From positions 1-64,000 of the forward strand of contig NZ_JAQGLA010000009.1 of the NCBI RefSeq assembly GCF_027853915.1: a DNA stretch of 64,000 nt. Direction: 5' to 3'. The position numbers were made by a program, and so were the translations under genes. The notes under the pieces are model-generated. The model worked only from the letters and a program-made list of their open reading frames with translations. It was not told the DNA's origin and searched no databases. How positions within the stretch are numbered: position 1 is the stretch's first letter; the number at the start of each line of letters is the position of its first letter. Below are positions 18,086 through 27,346 of this stretch, piece after piece. This stretch comes from Saccharopolyspora oryzae (GTDB taxonomy: Bacteria; Actinomycetota; Actinomycetes; Mycobacteriales; Pseudonocardiaceae).

Positions 18086-19396
18086 ATGACCGACACCGCA
18101 TCGACCGCGGCGGCGCGGGCCTCGGGCACCGCCTCCCGCGCCCGCGTGCTCATCGCCGTGCTCTTGTTCGGCACGGTCGTGATCAACTACTTGGACCGCT
18201 CGAACCTGTCGATCGCGCTGCCGGCCATCGCCGAGGAGCTGGAGCTTTCCAAGGCGCAGCAGGGGTTGCTGCTCTCGGCGTTCGGCTGGACCTACGCGGC
18301 GATGCAGATCCCCGGCGGCTGGCTGGTGGACCGGATCCGGCCGCGAGTGCTCTACCCGCTGTGCCTGGTGCTGTGGTCGTTGGCGACGCTGTTCATGGGC
18401 ATGGTCGGCGGGTTCGTCGCGCTGATCGTGCTGCGGTTGCTGGTCGGCGCGTGCGAGGCGCCGGCGTATCCGATCAACAGCCGGGTCGCCACGGTGTGGT
18501 TCCCGGAGCGGGAACGCGGCACCGCCATCGGCTTCTACACCTCTGGGCAGTTCATCGGCCTGGCGCTGCTGACGCCGGTGCTGTCCTGGTTGCAGTCGGC
18601 GGTGTCGTGGCACTGGGTCTTCATCCTCACCGGCCTGGTCGGGATCGTGTGGGGCGCGGTGTGGTACCTCGGCTACCGGGAACCGCGCGAGTCGCGAGCC
18701 AACGCCGCCGAGGTCGAGCTGATCCGCTCCGGCGGCGGCCTGGTCGACCTGGTCGACGAGCAGCCGCGGCGGGCCCGGATCACCCGCGGCGACCTCGCCA
18801 CGGTGCTCGGGCGCAGGAAGCTGTGGGGCATCTACCTCGGCCAGTTCTGCCTGACCTCGACGCTGTGGTTCTTCCTCACCTGGTTCCCCACCTACCTGGT
18901 GGACTACCGCGGCATGGACTACATCAAGTCCGGGTTCCTGGCTTCGTTGCCGTTCGTGGCCGCGCTGGTCGGTGTGCTGACTTCCGGTGTGGTGTCGGAC
19001 TTCCTGCTGCGGCGGGGCGCGTCGCTGGGCCTGGCGCGCAAGGCGCCGATCATCATCGGACTGCTGCTGAGCACGCTGATGGTGGGGGCGAACTTCACCG
19101 ACTCGACGGCGCTGGTGATCGTGTTCCTGTCCGTGGCCTTCTTCGGCAACGGGCTCGCCTCGATCACCTGGTCGCTGGTCTCGGCGCTGGCACCGGAGCG
19201 GCTGCTCGGGCTCACCGGCGGGATGTTCAACTTCATCGGCAACCTGTCGTCGATCGCGACGCCGATCGTGATCGGTTTCCTGGTCACGGAGGACAGCTTC
19301 GCCCCGGCCTTCGGCTACATGACGGCAGTGACGGTGGCCGGGATCCTGTCCTACGTCCTGCTGGTCGGCCGAGTTGAACGGGTCGCCGAGCGCTGA
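18086..19396 (+). CDS. MFS transporter of the ACS type, probable galactonate uptake
   Basis: This is a 436-residue, 12-helix anion:cation symporter-type MFS protein. The first helix region IAVLLFGTVVINYLDRSNLS carries the family NYLDR motif and is followed by FGWTYAAMQIPGGWLVDRIRP. It follows dgoD directly, so it is probably the D-galactonate carrier (DgoT role); that is inference. The start could instead be the GTG at 18077, which overlaps the dgoD stop. The ATG at 18086 has GGAG 11 nt upstream. Confidence 0.85.
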   Translation: MTDTASTAAARASGTASRARVLIAVLLFGTVVINYLDRSNLSIALPAIAEELELSKAQQGLLLSAFGWTYAAMQIPGGWLVDRIRPRVLYPLCLVLWSLATLFMGMVGGFVALIVLRLLVGACEAPAYPINSRVATVWFPERERGTAIGFYTSGQFIGLALLTPVLSWLQSAVSWHWVFILTGLVGIVWGAVWYLGYREPRESRANAAEVELIRSGGGLVDLVDEQPRRARITRGDLATVLGRRKLWGIYLGQFCLTSTLWFFLTWFPTYLVDYRGMDYIKSGFLASLPFVAALVGVLTSGVVSDFLLRRGASLGLARKAPIIIGLLLSTLMVGANFTDSTALVIVFLSVAFFGNGLASITWSLVSALAPERLLGLTGGMFNFIGNLSSIATPIVIGFLVTEDSFAPAFGYMTAVTVAGILSYVLLVGRVERVAER

Positions 19397-19403
19397 CCGA
19401 AAT

Positions 19404-19430
19404 CCGGGGCTCCGTTGCGCGGAGCCCCGG
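19404..19430 (+). terminator. Hairpin terminator of the dgo operon
   Basis: A perfect 10-bp stem (CCGGGGCTCC with its complement) closes a 7-nt loop 8 nt after the transporter stop. It is followed by AAA rather than a T run. The rest of the gap to 19626 shows nothing recognisable. Confidence 0.75.
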
Positions 19431-19625
19431 AAAGGCGCCGGAAGACGACGTTTTCACCGCAAGCTTCCCGCCACCCGCCGTATCCTCTCCAGCAATTCCA
19501 CACTGGACGATCAGTCATGACGGTTCTGGTGGGCAAGTCCGCACCGAAGTACGCCGCCGTGGTGGCGGTTATCGTGATCGTGATCAGGAATCCCGAGACT
19601 GCGGCGTCGGCGATTCGTGTCCCCT

Positions 19626-20570
19626 TTATCCCCGCGGCGGAGGGGCCGTGCGCGATTCGTCGAGGAGCGGTCGTGCAGCCGACCTCTTGATCGCCGCGAT
19701 GGTCGGCGGGACGACATCGCGGGCGTCTGTGCGGTGCACCAGCCACGTGTTCATCGCGAGTTCGAGGTCCTCGATCGGCCTCCAGACCCAGCCGTCGAGC
19801 TGAGTGCGTGCTGTGTGGGAGCCGACCAGGACAGCATCTACCTGGGCTGCTTCGGCGCATGCGCGTGCGTGTTCGACGAAACGCGCGAAGATCCATTCGG
19901 GTTCGATCCCGGCCGACCCGGCTGCAGCGAGCACGCCGTCCTGCTGGGTGGGGATCTGCTCACGCGAGTGCACCAGAATCCGCAGCCGGTCGAGATCGAC
20001 CAAGCGGTACTGCTGGGCACTGGCGAGCGGGTGGTCAGGCCGGATCGCGACGCCGAGGGGCTCGCTGCCGATCAGGATCGACCTGGTCTCCGCCGGGGGC
20101 AGCTGGTGCACCACAGCCACGTCGAGCCTGCCCTGCGTCAGCAGCCGCAGCTGCTCGGTGCTGCCGGCCTCGACGAACCGCACCGACGCGCTCGGCACTT
20201 CCGAGAGCAGTCGGCGGGAGACCTCGACGGTCCACTTCTGCGGCAGTCCCGGCGGCAGGCCGATGTGCACGAGCTCGCGCTGCGGTGACTCCGCGCGTAC
20301 GACCTCGCCCGTCGAGTCGGCGAGAGCCAGGACTTGCCTGACGTGGGCGACGAATGTCCGACCGGACGGAGTCACCGCGGCACCGGTGGAACTGCGGTCG
20401 AAGAGCTTGACGTCGAGCTCGGCTTCGATGGCGCGGATCTGCCGGCTCAGCGCGGGCTGTGCGATGTGCAGCGCTTCTGCTGCGCGGCTGAACGACCCGT
20501 GGCGGGCAACTGCCAGGACGTATCGCATGTGACGCAGTTCCACGGGCACGAGTATCGCACCGGCGGTCAT
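19626..20570 (-). CDS. LysR-family regulator
   Basis: This is a LysR regulator of about 314 residues. The N-terminal winged helix reads LRHMRYVLAVARHGSFSRAA, then EALHIAQPALSRQIRAIEAE. A periplasmic-binding-protein-like effector domain follows. It is divergent from the TIM-barrel/SDR/MFS operon at 20670 and probably activates it. No start has a good ribosome site: ATG 20570 is given, and GTG codons about 20 nt further in (before ELRHMRY) would fit the family's usual N-terminus better. Confidence 0.85.
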   Translation of the reverse strand: MTAGAILVPVELRHMRYVLAVARHGSFSRAAEALHIAQPALSRQIRAIEAELDVKLFDRSSTGAAVTPSGRTFVAHVRQVLALADSTGEVVRAESPQRELVHIGLPPGLPQKWTVEVSRRLLSEVPSASVRFVEAGSTEQLRLLTQGRLDVAVVHQLPPAETRSILIGSEPLGVAIRPDHPLASAQQYRLVDLDRLRILVHSREQIPTQQDGVLAAAGSAGIEPEWIFARFVEHARACAEAAQVDAVLVGSHTARTQLDGWVWRPIEDLELAMNTWLVHRTDARDVVPPTIAAIKRSAARPLLDESRTAPPPRG

Positions 20571-20669
20571 ACCCAGGAGGCATAGCCGGGGTGTCTCAGC
20601 TGGTCTTGGACAGGGGTGGGTCTTGCGGCATTCACTTCTGGGCATGGTTGACATCGAGGAGAGGCGACC

Positions 20670-21503
20670 GTGAACCCGATCAGTGCCTGTTCGATCATGT
20701 TCTTCGACCGGACCCCCGACGAGGCGATCGCGTTGGCGGTCGAGACGGGGCTGGCCGGTATCGAATGGCGGGTGTCCGACGACGGGCCCGGAGCTGGAAC
20801 CGACGTTTTCACCGACAACCGGTGCACCATCGGATTCGCCGAGGTCGCGGCGCTTGCAGATCGGTGCCGCCGGAGCGATGTGGAGGTCGTCGGGCTGGAC
20901 ACCTATGTCGAATGCGGTGATCTGAACGAGGCTCGGCGGGCGGCAGCCGCGGCCGCCGAGGCAGGAGTGCCGTGGTTCCGGTTCCGGGCCCCGTGGCGTG
21001 ACGGAATGCCGTGGGGCGAGCACGCGGACCGTGCGCGCAGGTTCGTCGACGATCTGCAGGGGATCGTTTCCGGCTTTGATGTCCGAGCTCTGCTCGAGCT
21101 GCACCAGCGTTCGATATGCCCGAGCGCATCGCTGGCGCAGCGGATCGTCGCCGGCGCTGACCCCGCACTCGTAGGAGTGATCTACGATGCCGGAAACCTG
21201 CTGGTCGAGGGGTATGAAGACCACGGCACTGCGGTGGAGTTACTCGGGGAGCACTTGGCCCACGTGCACGTCAAGAACGCCCGCTGGGTACCCGCGGAAG
21301 CGGGGAAGCCTTGGGAACTGCGCTGGTCTCGCATGGACGACGGCGTGCTCGACGTCGGCTCCCTCCGGACGGCGCTGCACCGTGGCGGCTACGACGGCTG
21401 GCTGTCCCTCGAAGACTTCACCGCTGATCTGCCGCCCGAGGCTGCTCTGAAGGTCGGTCTGCAAGTCCTGCATGCTGCGGAGCCCGCGGTGGTGAACCCG
21501 TGA
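20670..21503 (+). CDS. Sugar phosphate isomerase/epimerase-like TIM-barrel protein
   Basis: This is a 277-residue protein of the xylose isomerase/AP endonuclease-2 TIM-barrel superfamily, as in IolE, IolI and hydroxypyruvate isomerases. Metal-site stretches are visible as LLELHQRSICPS (near residue 150), GVIYDAGNLLVEGYED (near 170) and HLAHVHVKNARW (near 196). The GTG at 20670 is preceded by GAGAGGCG. It overlaps the SDR gene by 4 nt (GTGA). The operon would act on a sugar or polyol; the substrate is not evident. Confidence 0.8.
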   Translation: MNPISACSIMFFDRTPDEAIALAVETGLAGIEWRVSDDGPGAGTDVFTDNRCTIGFAEVAALADRCRRSDVEVVGLDTYVECGDLNEARRAAAAAAEAGVPWFRFRAPWRDGMPWGEHADRARRFVDDLQGIVSGFDVRALLELHQRSICPSASLAQRIVAGADPALVGVIYDAGNLLVEGYEDHGTAVELLGEHLAHVHVKNARWVPAEAGKPWELRWSRMDDGVLDVGSLRTALHRGGYDGWLSLEDFTADLPPEAALKVGLQVLHAAEPAVVNP

Positions 21504-22249
21504 CCGGCGGCCGGGTCGCCCTCGTCACGGGCGGGGCCGGGGCCCTGGGGGCCGCGATCGGCGAACACCTGACCGGGCAAGCCGAGGTGGTGCTGCTCGC
21601 CGACCGGGACCTCGACGGTGCGAAGGAGCGCTGTGCGAACCTGACGGGCATCGAGGCCTGCTACCTCGATGTCGCCGACGAGACGTCGGTCCAGGCCCTC
21701 GTCGAGATGGTCGAACAGCGCTTCGGACGGCTCGACGTGATCGTCAACAACGCCGCCGTCACCGCACCCCGCGGCATGGAGGCTCTTCGCCGTGACGACT
21801 GGGAACGCGTGATGGCCGTGAACGTCTGGGGACCGACAGCGCTGTGCCGCCAGGCCGTTCCCCTGTGGAGCTCAACGCGAACGGGTGGACGGGTCGTGAA
21901 CATCACTTCCCGGACTTGGTTGTCGGGCGGGCCGATCGCCTACACGAGCTCGAAAGCCGCAGTTGTCGGCCTCACCCGCTCCCTGGCACTCGAACTGGCC
22001 CCGCTCGGGGTCACGGTCAACGCGGTCGCGCCCAGCATGGTGGCCACTCCCTTCACTCGAGCCAACCGCAGCGAGGAGGAGTACGCAGCTTTCGAAGCCA
22101 AGCACCTCGCGATGACTCCGATGCAGCGTTTCGCAACGCCGGCGGACATCGCGCACGCCGTCGGCTACCTCGCCTCCGAGGCGGCCGGTTTCGTGACCGG
22201 CGAGGTCCTGCACGTCTGCGGCGGCGCCCAACTGGCCCCATCGCCCTGA
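21500..22249 (+). CDS. Short-chain dehydrogenase/reductase
   Basis: This is a classical SDR of 249 residues. The cofactor motif VTGGAGALGAAIGEHL is near residue 9, NNAAVT near 76, and the catalytic YTSSK (Tyr-x3-Lys) near 155. VAPSMVATPF follows, and the end GYLASEAAGFVTGEVLHVCGG is typical. The Asp after the second strand (LLADRD) suggests preference for NAD(H), an inference. The GTG overlaps the stop of the TIM-barrel gene, so the two probably catalyse adjacent steps. Confidence 0.87.
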   Translation: MTGGRVALVTGGAGALGAAIGEHLTGQAEVVLLADRDLDGAKERCANLTGIEACYLDVADETSVQALVEMVEQRFGRLDVIVNNAAVTAPRGMEALRRDDWERVMAVNVWGPTALCRQAVPLWSSTRTGGRVVNITSRTWLSGGPIAYTSSKAAVVGLTRSLALELAPLGVTVNAVAPSMVATPFTRANRSEEEYAAFEAKHLAMTPMQRFATPADIAHAVGYLASEAAGFVTGEVLHVCGGAQLAPSP

Positions 22250-22309
22250 TCCACGCAGTCCCACGGCCGGAGAACCGCCGTGGGAAGTCGTTCTCAACGA
22301 GGAGACGCA

Positions 22310-23596
22310 ATGACGACCGATCTGAGCCCGACCCCGGCCGATGACGCGCCCCGCGCCGTTCCGAAGTGGACTCCCTGGGCGGTGACGGCTGCGGCAGCAG
22401 GAGCCCACGTCCTGGTGTTCGTCGACAAAGGACTGCTGGGGATCGTCGCCAAGCCGATTCGCGCCGAATTCGGCATGTCCGCGACGACCTATGGAATGAT
22501 CAGCAGTGCGACCTACTTGCTCACCATGATCAGCTGCCTCTTGATCGGGCTTTCCGGACGACGCATCTCCACCCGAGTCGTCCTGCTCGGGTGCGGACTT
22601 CTCTGCACGATCGGACAGATCCCGGCGGCGCTCGCTGCCGGAGCGGTGATGCTCGTCCTGAGCCGGGTCGTGGTCGGCACCGCCGAGGGGCCGACCGTGC
22701 CACTGGCCCACAACGCGGCCTACTCCTGGTTCCCCGCCGACCGGCGCGGCATGCCGGCCGCCGTCATCACCAGCGGTGCGTCCTTCGCCAAAATCGCGCT
22801 GCTCCCCGTGATCTCCTTGCTCGTCGTGGCGTTCGGATGGCGAATCGGCTTCGTCGCGATCGGCGTCATCGCCGTGGTGTGGACGACCGTGTGGTTCTTC
22901 ATCGGACGGCCCGGCCCGTACGCGGGCTCCGACCATTCGGCCGGTGGCGCGTCCTCGTCGGACCGAAGCTGGATGCGGGGCCTGCGAACACCGACCATGC
23001 TGGCCTGCCTGTTCGCCACCTTCGCTCAGGGAGCTCTCGCCGCGGTCGTTTTCACCTGGCTGCCGTCCTACTTTCAGAACGGGCTCGGCTACTCGGCGAC
23101 GACGGCCGGGGTGCTGTTCGCCCTGCCGAGCGTGGCGGGGGTCGGGGCGTTGGTGCTGATCGGGGGGATCGGCGACCGGCTGATGCGCGCAGGAGCCTCG
23201 GCCAAGGTAGGCCGGGGCCGGGTCGGTGGGATCTGCCTGCTGCTCTCCGGTGTCGTGCTCGCTGCGATCCCGGCGATCGATGCGCCGGTGGTCGCCGTTG
23301 CTGCGGTCACCCTCGGTTATGGCTTCTCCGTCGCGGTCAACACGGTGACCTTCCCCGTCGTGTCGGAGCTGTTCTCCGCTTCGCGGCGGGCCGGTGCGCT
23401 GGCCATGATCACGGCAGCTTCGGCCGCTGCGGGAATCGTCAGCCCGCTCGTCGCCGGGCGACTCGTCGACACCGCAGCTGCACCCGGCAGCGGTTACACC
23501 GCATCCTTCCTGGTGTTCGGAACCCTGCTCGCCGTGGGCGGACTGATCTTCGCTCTGGCCGTGGACCCCTCCCGCGATCGGGCAGTTCGAGCTTGA
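22310..23596 (+). CDS. MFS transporter
   Basis: This is a 428-residue, 12-helix major facilitator. It starts PKWTPWAVTAAAAGAHVLVF and has a LIGLSGRRIS loop after helix 2, with a YSWFPADRRGMPAAVI loop near residue 145. The ATG has GGAG 5 nt upstream. It is third in the operon after the TIM-barrel and SDR genes and is likely to import their substrate. It is convergent with the GntR gene, with 19 nt between stops and no obvious terminator. Confidence 0.85.
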   Translation: MTTDLSPTPADDAPRAVPKWTPWAVTAAAAGAHVLVFVDKGLLGIVAKPIRAEFGMSATTYGMISSATYLLTMISCLLIGLSGRRISTRVVLLGCGLLCTIGQIPAALAAGAVMLVLSRVVVGTAEGPTVPLAHNAAYSWFPADRRGMPAAVITSGASFAKIALLPVISLLVVAFGWRIGFVAIGVIAVVWTTVWFFIGRPGPYAGSDHSAGGASSSDRSWMRGLRTPTMLACLFATFAQGALAAVVFTWLPSYFQNGLGYSATTAGVLFALPSVAGVGALVLIGGIGDRLMRAGASAKVGRGRVGGICLLLSGVVLAAIPAIDAPVVAVAAVTLGYGFSVAVNTVTFPVVSELFSASRRAGALAMITAASAAAGIVSPLVAGRLVDTAAAPGSGYTASFLVFGTLLAVGGLIFALAVDPSRDRAVRA

Positions 23597-23615
23597 TCGG
23601 TCCTGAAACCTCCGC

Positions 23616-24305
23616 TCAACCGAATGGGCTGCGTGGGTGCCGGGCGCGGATCAGGTCGAGGGCGATCTCCCGGTTGTGCTCGTTGTCCAGGTGCGCGGCC
23701 TGTGCCGCCATCTCCTCGTCGCCGGCGACGATGGCGTGGAGCAGTGCGAGATGACCTCGCCAGACGTGTTCTGGGTCCGGGCTCGTCCGGTAGGCCCAGG
23801 AGAGCCGGCCGATCAGCGGTTCGACGCGTTCGGTGACGAAGCGATTCGCTGCGGTGCGCCTCAACAACGCGTGGAACTCGTGGTTGGTGCGGCCGATCGC
23901 TTGGGTGTCCCCGTTGTCGATGGCGCTGCGGTTGGCGCGGACGACTTCGTGGAGGGCGGTCGTGGCGGCCTCGTCGGCGTACCTGGTGGCCAACCGTGCT
24001 GCCAGGGCTTCCAAGGCACCGCGGACGTCGAACATCTCGTTGATCTCGTCGGCGTCCAGTTCGCGGACGACGACGCCTCCGGTGGGCGCCGCTACCAGGT
24101 AGCCCTCGGCTTCGAGGAGGCGCAGGGCTTCGCGGACGGGTACGCGGGAGACGTTCATCCGATCGGCGATCTCGCGTTCCAGCAGTCGTTGCCCCGGGTG
24201 CAAGCTGCCGTCCGAGATGCGGGTGCGGATCTCCCGTCGCACCCAATCGCGCAGCGCGTTCGGCAACTTGGCCGCGCAGTTCTCCGAGTGGTGCATCGAC
24301 ATCAT
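23616..24305 (-). CDS. GntR-family (FCD) regulator
   Basis: This is a 229-residue FadR/FCD-type regulator. The N-terminal winged helix (about residues 15-80) includes IADRMNVSRVPVREALRLLE; the C-terminal FCD helical domain has HEFHALLRRTAANRFV, which supplies metal-binding histidines. It lies downstream of the alc-dctA pair on the same strand, so it may control the ureide divergon, whose gap carries GTATAC motifs typical of this class, or the operon at 20670-23596. Nearby ATG starts at 24302 and 24293 are possible. Confidence 0.88.
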   Translation of the reverse strand: MMSMHHSENCAAKLPNALRDWVRREIRTRISDGSLHPGQRLLEREIADRMNVSRVPVREALRLLEAEGYLVAAPTGGVVVRELDADEINEMFDVRGALEALAARLATRYADEAATTALHEVVRANRSAIDNGDTQAIGRTNHEFHALLRRTAANRFVTERVEPLIGRLSWAYRTSPDPEHVWRGHLALLHAIVAGDEEMAAQAAHLDNEHNREIALDLIRARHPRSPFG

Positions 24306-24430
24306 CGTTCCTCGGGTTCAGGAGGTCGATCGATTCGGCGAGGCCGACTGCCAGCAGCACACCACAGGTGGACGGAGAAGGGTAGTGCGCACGTCCACTT
24401 CGCGCAGCCGTCGGCTCTCGCCGCTGGAAC

Positions 24431-24465
24431 GGGCGATGCCCGCGGCATGGCCACGGGCATCGCCC
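24431..24465 (-). terminator. Hairpin terminator after the dicarboxylate symporter
   Basis: A perfect 12-bp stem (GGGCGATGCCCG with its complement) closes an 11-nt loop. It lies 18 nt past the symporter stop on the minus strand, between it and the GntR gene. Confidence 0.7.
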
Positions 24466-24483
24466 CACGTTCGGCGCTGGCGT

Positions 24484-25830
24484 TCATTTCCCGCCAGCAG
24501 AGCGACTTGCTTCCGAGATGTCCTCCTCGGAATCCTGTTTGGACTTGCCGCGGCGCAGCGCCCGGTCGAGTTGCCGGCGGTCGAGCTGCTTCTCCCAGCG
24601 GGCGACGATCAAGGTGGCCACCACGTTGCCGATCAAGTTCGTCGCGGTTCGTCCCTTGGCCATGATCCGGTCCGGGCCCAGGATCAACACCGCCGCTGCT
24701 GCGGGGATACCACCGACAGCTCCGATGGTGGCGGTGAGCGCGACGAATGCCGATCCTGCGACCCCGGCCATCCCCTTCGAGGTCAGCACCGCGACGAGGA
24801 TGATCGTGAGCAGCTCGGAGAAACCGAGATCGGTGCCCATGGCCTGGGCCAGGAACACCACCGACGCGGAGATGTAGATGGACGCGCCGTCGAGGTTGAA
24901 CGAGTACCCGGTCGGCACCACCAACCCGACCACGGTCCGCGAGCAGCCCGCGTCCTCGAGCTTCTTGGTGATCTGCGGCAGCACCGCTTCCGAGGAGCCG
25001 GTGAACGCCGCGGTGACCAGCTCCTCGCGCACGTAGTTCACCACCCGCAGGAAGCCGACGCCGGTGGTCACCCGCAACAGCACCGCGAGGAGGACGAGGA
25101 ACACCAGGATCGCCAGGTAGAACGCCCCGATCATCTTCCCGAAGCTGGTCAGCGATCCGAGCCCGTACTCGCCGACGGTGTAGGCCATGACACCGAACGT
25201 CGCGATCGGCGCCAGCTTCATCACCCAGGTCACGATCGTGAAGATGATGTCCTGCAGCTTCTCGATCAAGGACATCAACGGGCGGGCGCGTTCACCGGCG
25301 TGGATCATCGCGATGCCGAACAGCACGGAGAACAGCAGGACTTGGAGCAGGCTGTTCTCGGCGAAGGCGCCGATCACGCTTTCCGGGATGATGTCGAGGA
25401 CGAACTCCGACGCGCTCGCCGGAGCACCCTCGGTCTTCTCCTGCACCGAGCCGGGGTCGAGCGTGGACGGGTCCACGTTGAACCCCTGGCCCGGCCCGAT
25501 GATCTCGGTGATCACCAGGCCCACCACGAGTGCGGCGGTGGAGACGATCTCGAAGTAGATGAGCGCCTTCACGCCGATGCGGCGCAGGGTGGCGAGGTCA
25601 CCGGCGCCGGCGATCCCGATCACCACGACGCAGAACACCAACGGCGCGATGATCATCTTGACGAGCTTGACGAAACCGTCCCCGAGCGGTTTGAGCGCGG
25701 CACCGAAATCCGGCCACACCGCGCCCACGACGGCACCCAGCACCAGTCCTGCCGCGATCTGGAAGAACAGCGACCGGTAGAAGGGCCTCTTCTCGGCTCC
25801 CGGAACTTTGCGCTTGGATGGCCACGGCAT
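24484..25830 (-). CDS. Dicarboxylate/amino acid:cation symporter (SDF family)
   Basis: This is a 448-residue secondary transporter of the DctA/GltP family. The signature VVPTGYSFNLDGASIYISAS is near residue 305. MIIAPLVFCVVVIGIA near 60 and the TGSSEAVLPQITKKL re-entrant loop near 275 are also typical. It starts 6 nt after the allantoicase stop, so the pair is one transcript. Uptake of C4-dicarboxylates or glutamate/aspartate is the family norm; a link to ureide breakdown products is inference. Confidence 0.9.
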   Translation of the reverse strand: MPWPSKRKVPGAEKRPFYRSLFFQIAAGLVLGAVVGAVWPDFGAALKPLGDGFVKLVKMIIAPLVFCVVVIGIAGAGDLATLRRIGVKALIYFEIVSTAALVVGLVITEIIGPGQGFNVDPSTLDPGSVQEKTEGAPASASEFVLDIIPESVIGAFAENSLLQVLLFSVLFGIAMIHAGERARPLMSLIEKLQDIIFTIVTWVMKLAPIATFGVMAYTVGEYGLGSLTSFGKMIGAFYLAILVFLVLLAVLLRVTTGVGFLRVVNYVREELVTAAFTGSSEAVLPQITKKLEDAGCSRTVVGLVVPTGYSFNLDGASIYISASVVFLAQAMGTDLGFSELLTIILVAVLTSKGMAGVAGSAFVALTATIGAVGGIPAAAAVLILGPDRIMAKGRTATNLIGNVVATLIVARWEKQLDRRQLDRALRRGKSKQDSEEDISEASRSAGGK

Positions 25831-25836
25831 CGCGGA

Positions 25837-27033
25837 TCACCCTCTTGCGTCGCTGTCGGCGTCCGCGATGCCGAGGCGTGCGTGCAGAGCCGCTGTTGTC
25901 GTCCGGTCGAGCAGTGCCTCGGCGTCGCGCAGCGTTGCAAGGGGGCGTGCGTCGGCGAACTTCTCCACCTGCGGAGCGGAGATGCCCAGACACGACAGTA
26001 CTGTCCGCAGCTGTGCTTCCGGAAGCACGTTGATCCAGCGGATGCCGCGTTCCCGGGATCCGGCGCTCGAGCAGTGACCGAGCAGCCGCAGCCTGGCGAG
26101 GCCTCCGTCGGGGAAGATGTTCAGGCGGACATGGGTGGCCTGCTTCCGGGTTTCGGTGTGGAAGCGGTGCAGCTGATCGGGCTGGAGTCGCTGGCGGTCG
26201 ACGATCGTCCACCACGCCGTCGGATCGTCCAGGTCGTTGGTAGCGGCGTCGCAGGCCAGCAGGGAACAGGATTCCGGCGCGTTGCCGATGTAGCGCGAGG
26301 TGTCGACGATCACCTGGTGGATGTGCCCTGGCGCTGCGAGGCGGACGGTCAACCAGTCGTGGCCGTCGTCGCGGCGCCGCTTGGTCTCCCACCCGTCCTT
26401 GGTCGTGCGAGCGGTTCCCGGGGTGATGACGTTGGACGCCGGGTTGAAGAACCCGTCGCTCTGCTCGATGACCCGTCCGCCGTTCTCCAGCGCGGCCATG
26501 TCCCAGGAAAGTCCGCTGAAGTCGAGCGGGTCCGGTACGGCTTCGCCGTGCACCCGCAGGCGGGCGACCCCGCCGTCGGGGTGGATGCACAACCGCACGT
26601 GCGTGAACCTGGTCCGCGCGTGCACCGGGTAGGCGTTCTCGGTGTCGCCTTCGCAGGGAGTTTCCGCGACGATGTCGACCCATTCGGCTTCCGCGAGCTC
26701 TTCCGGACCGGGGTAGCCGTCCAGCGCGCATGCTTGCACGGAGACGCGGTCGGGGTAGTTCCCCCGGAAGAACGCGGTGTCCACGACGACGCCGTGGACG
26801 ATTCCGGGGACTCCCAACCGGACCACGGCCCAGTCGTGTCCTGCGGTGCGCCTGCGGCGGGTTTCCCAGCCGTCGTAGATCCCACCGCGGTTCCCGGATT
26901 GCCCTTTGCAGGAAACGGGCGCTTCGGGTTTGATCAGATTTTCCTTCTCGACGAAGAACTCGTCGTTGGTGAGCACGACGCTACCGCCGATGTTGCGGGA
27001 GGCGAGATCCGTGAAATGGGCGAAATCGACCAC
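25837..27033 (-). CDS. alc: Allantoicase (copy 1)
   Basis: This is a 398-residue enzyme that hydrolyses allantoate to ureidoglycolate and urea. It has two jelly-roll repeats, each showing the family blocks: GIYDGWETRRRR and FTHVRLCIHPDGGVARLR in the first, DGWETKRRRDDGHDW and ATHVRLNIFPDGGLARLR in the second. The GTG at 27033 is chosen because AAGG lies 7 nt upstream and the family begins at this point. About 70 extra C-terminal residues (from GIRWINVLPEAQ) resemble the start of OHCU decarboxylase. It forms an operon with the SDF symporter and is divergent from the genes at 27347. Confidence 0.9.
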   Translation of the reverse strand: MVDFAHFTDLASRNIGGSVVLTNDEFFVEKENLIKPEAPVSCKGQSGNRGGIYDGWETRRRRTAGHDWAVVRLGVPGIVHGVVVDTAFFRGNYPDRVSVQACALDGYPGPEELAEAEWVDIVAETPCEGDTENAYPVHARTRFTHVRLCIHPDGGVARLRVHGEAVPDPLDFSGLSWDMAALENGGRVIEQSDGFFNPASNVITPGTARTTKDGWETKRRRDDGHDWLTVRLAAPGHIHQVIVDTSRYIGNAPESCSLLACDAATNDLDDPTAWWTIVDRQRLQPDQLHRFHTETRKQATHVRLNIFPDGGLARLRLLGHCSSAGSRERGIRWINVLPEAQLRTVLSCLGISAPQVEKFADARPLATLRDAEALLDRTTTAALHARLGIADADSDARG

Positions 27034-27346
27034 GGCGCGGCCTTTCGTGTTGTCCTTGAACGGGATTCGCGGACGGATTCGGTGAGCCGTCCGTCGGTGG
27101 AGTTGAGTTTCGCCAGGCGGGCCAACCGTTTCAAGGAATCGCGGGTATACAAATCTGGTATACGCGCGGTTTCCTTGAACACGAGGCTGCCTGCTCGCAA
27201 GCTGTCTTCGAACACCGGAGTCCGTCTGTCGCGTGAGGTTGCGACCGTCCGGTGCGGCTGTCTGGAGGGCCGGCCGGGAGTGCGTCGGTGCTGAATTTGA
27301 CGCTTGCTCCTGTGGCGGCCGGCGTTGCTCTGTCAGGAGGTTGATC
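27034..27346. other. Divergent regulatory gap of the ureide genes
   Basis: This 313-nt region has no convincing gene. It separates the minus-strand alc-symporter pair from the plus-strand genes at 27347. Its centre carries a nested inverted repeat (27130-27179). An AGGAGG ribosome site at 27335-27340 belongs to the downstream gene. Confidence 0.7.
27130..27179. promoter_or_regulatory. Nested inverted repeat with two GTATAC cores
   Basis: Outer arms TTCAAGGAA (27130-27138) and TTCCTTGAA (27171-27179) enclose two GTATAC hexamers (27145-27150 and 27158-27163) flanked by CGCG-rich arms. The whole is an almost perfect inverted repeat with a 7-nt centre and one bulged base. GTATAC cores are typical of FCD-type GntR operators (family knowledge), so the GntR protein at 23616-24305 is a candidate ligand. 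Confidence 0.65.

Noticed and set aside
24217-27294. Plus-strand open frame of about 1000 codons
   Set aside because: It is antisense to the SDF symporter and allantoicase genes and low in recognisable sequence.
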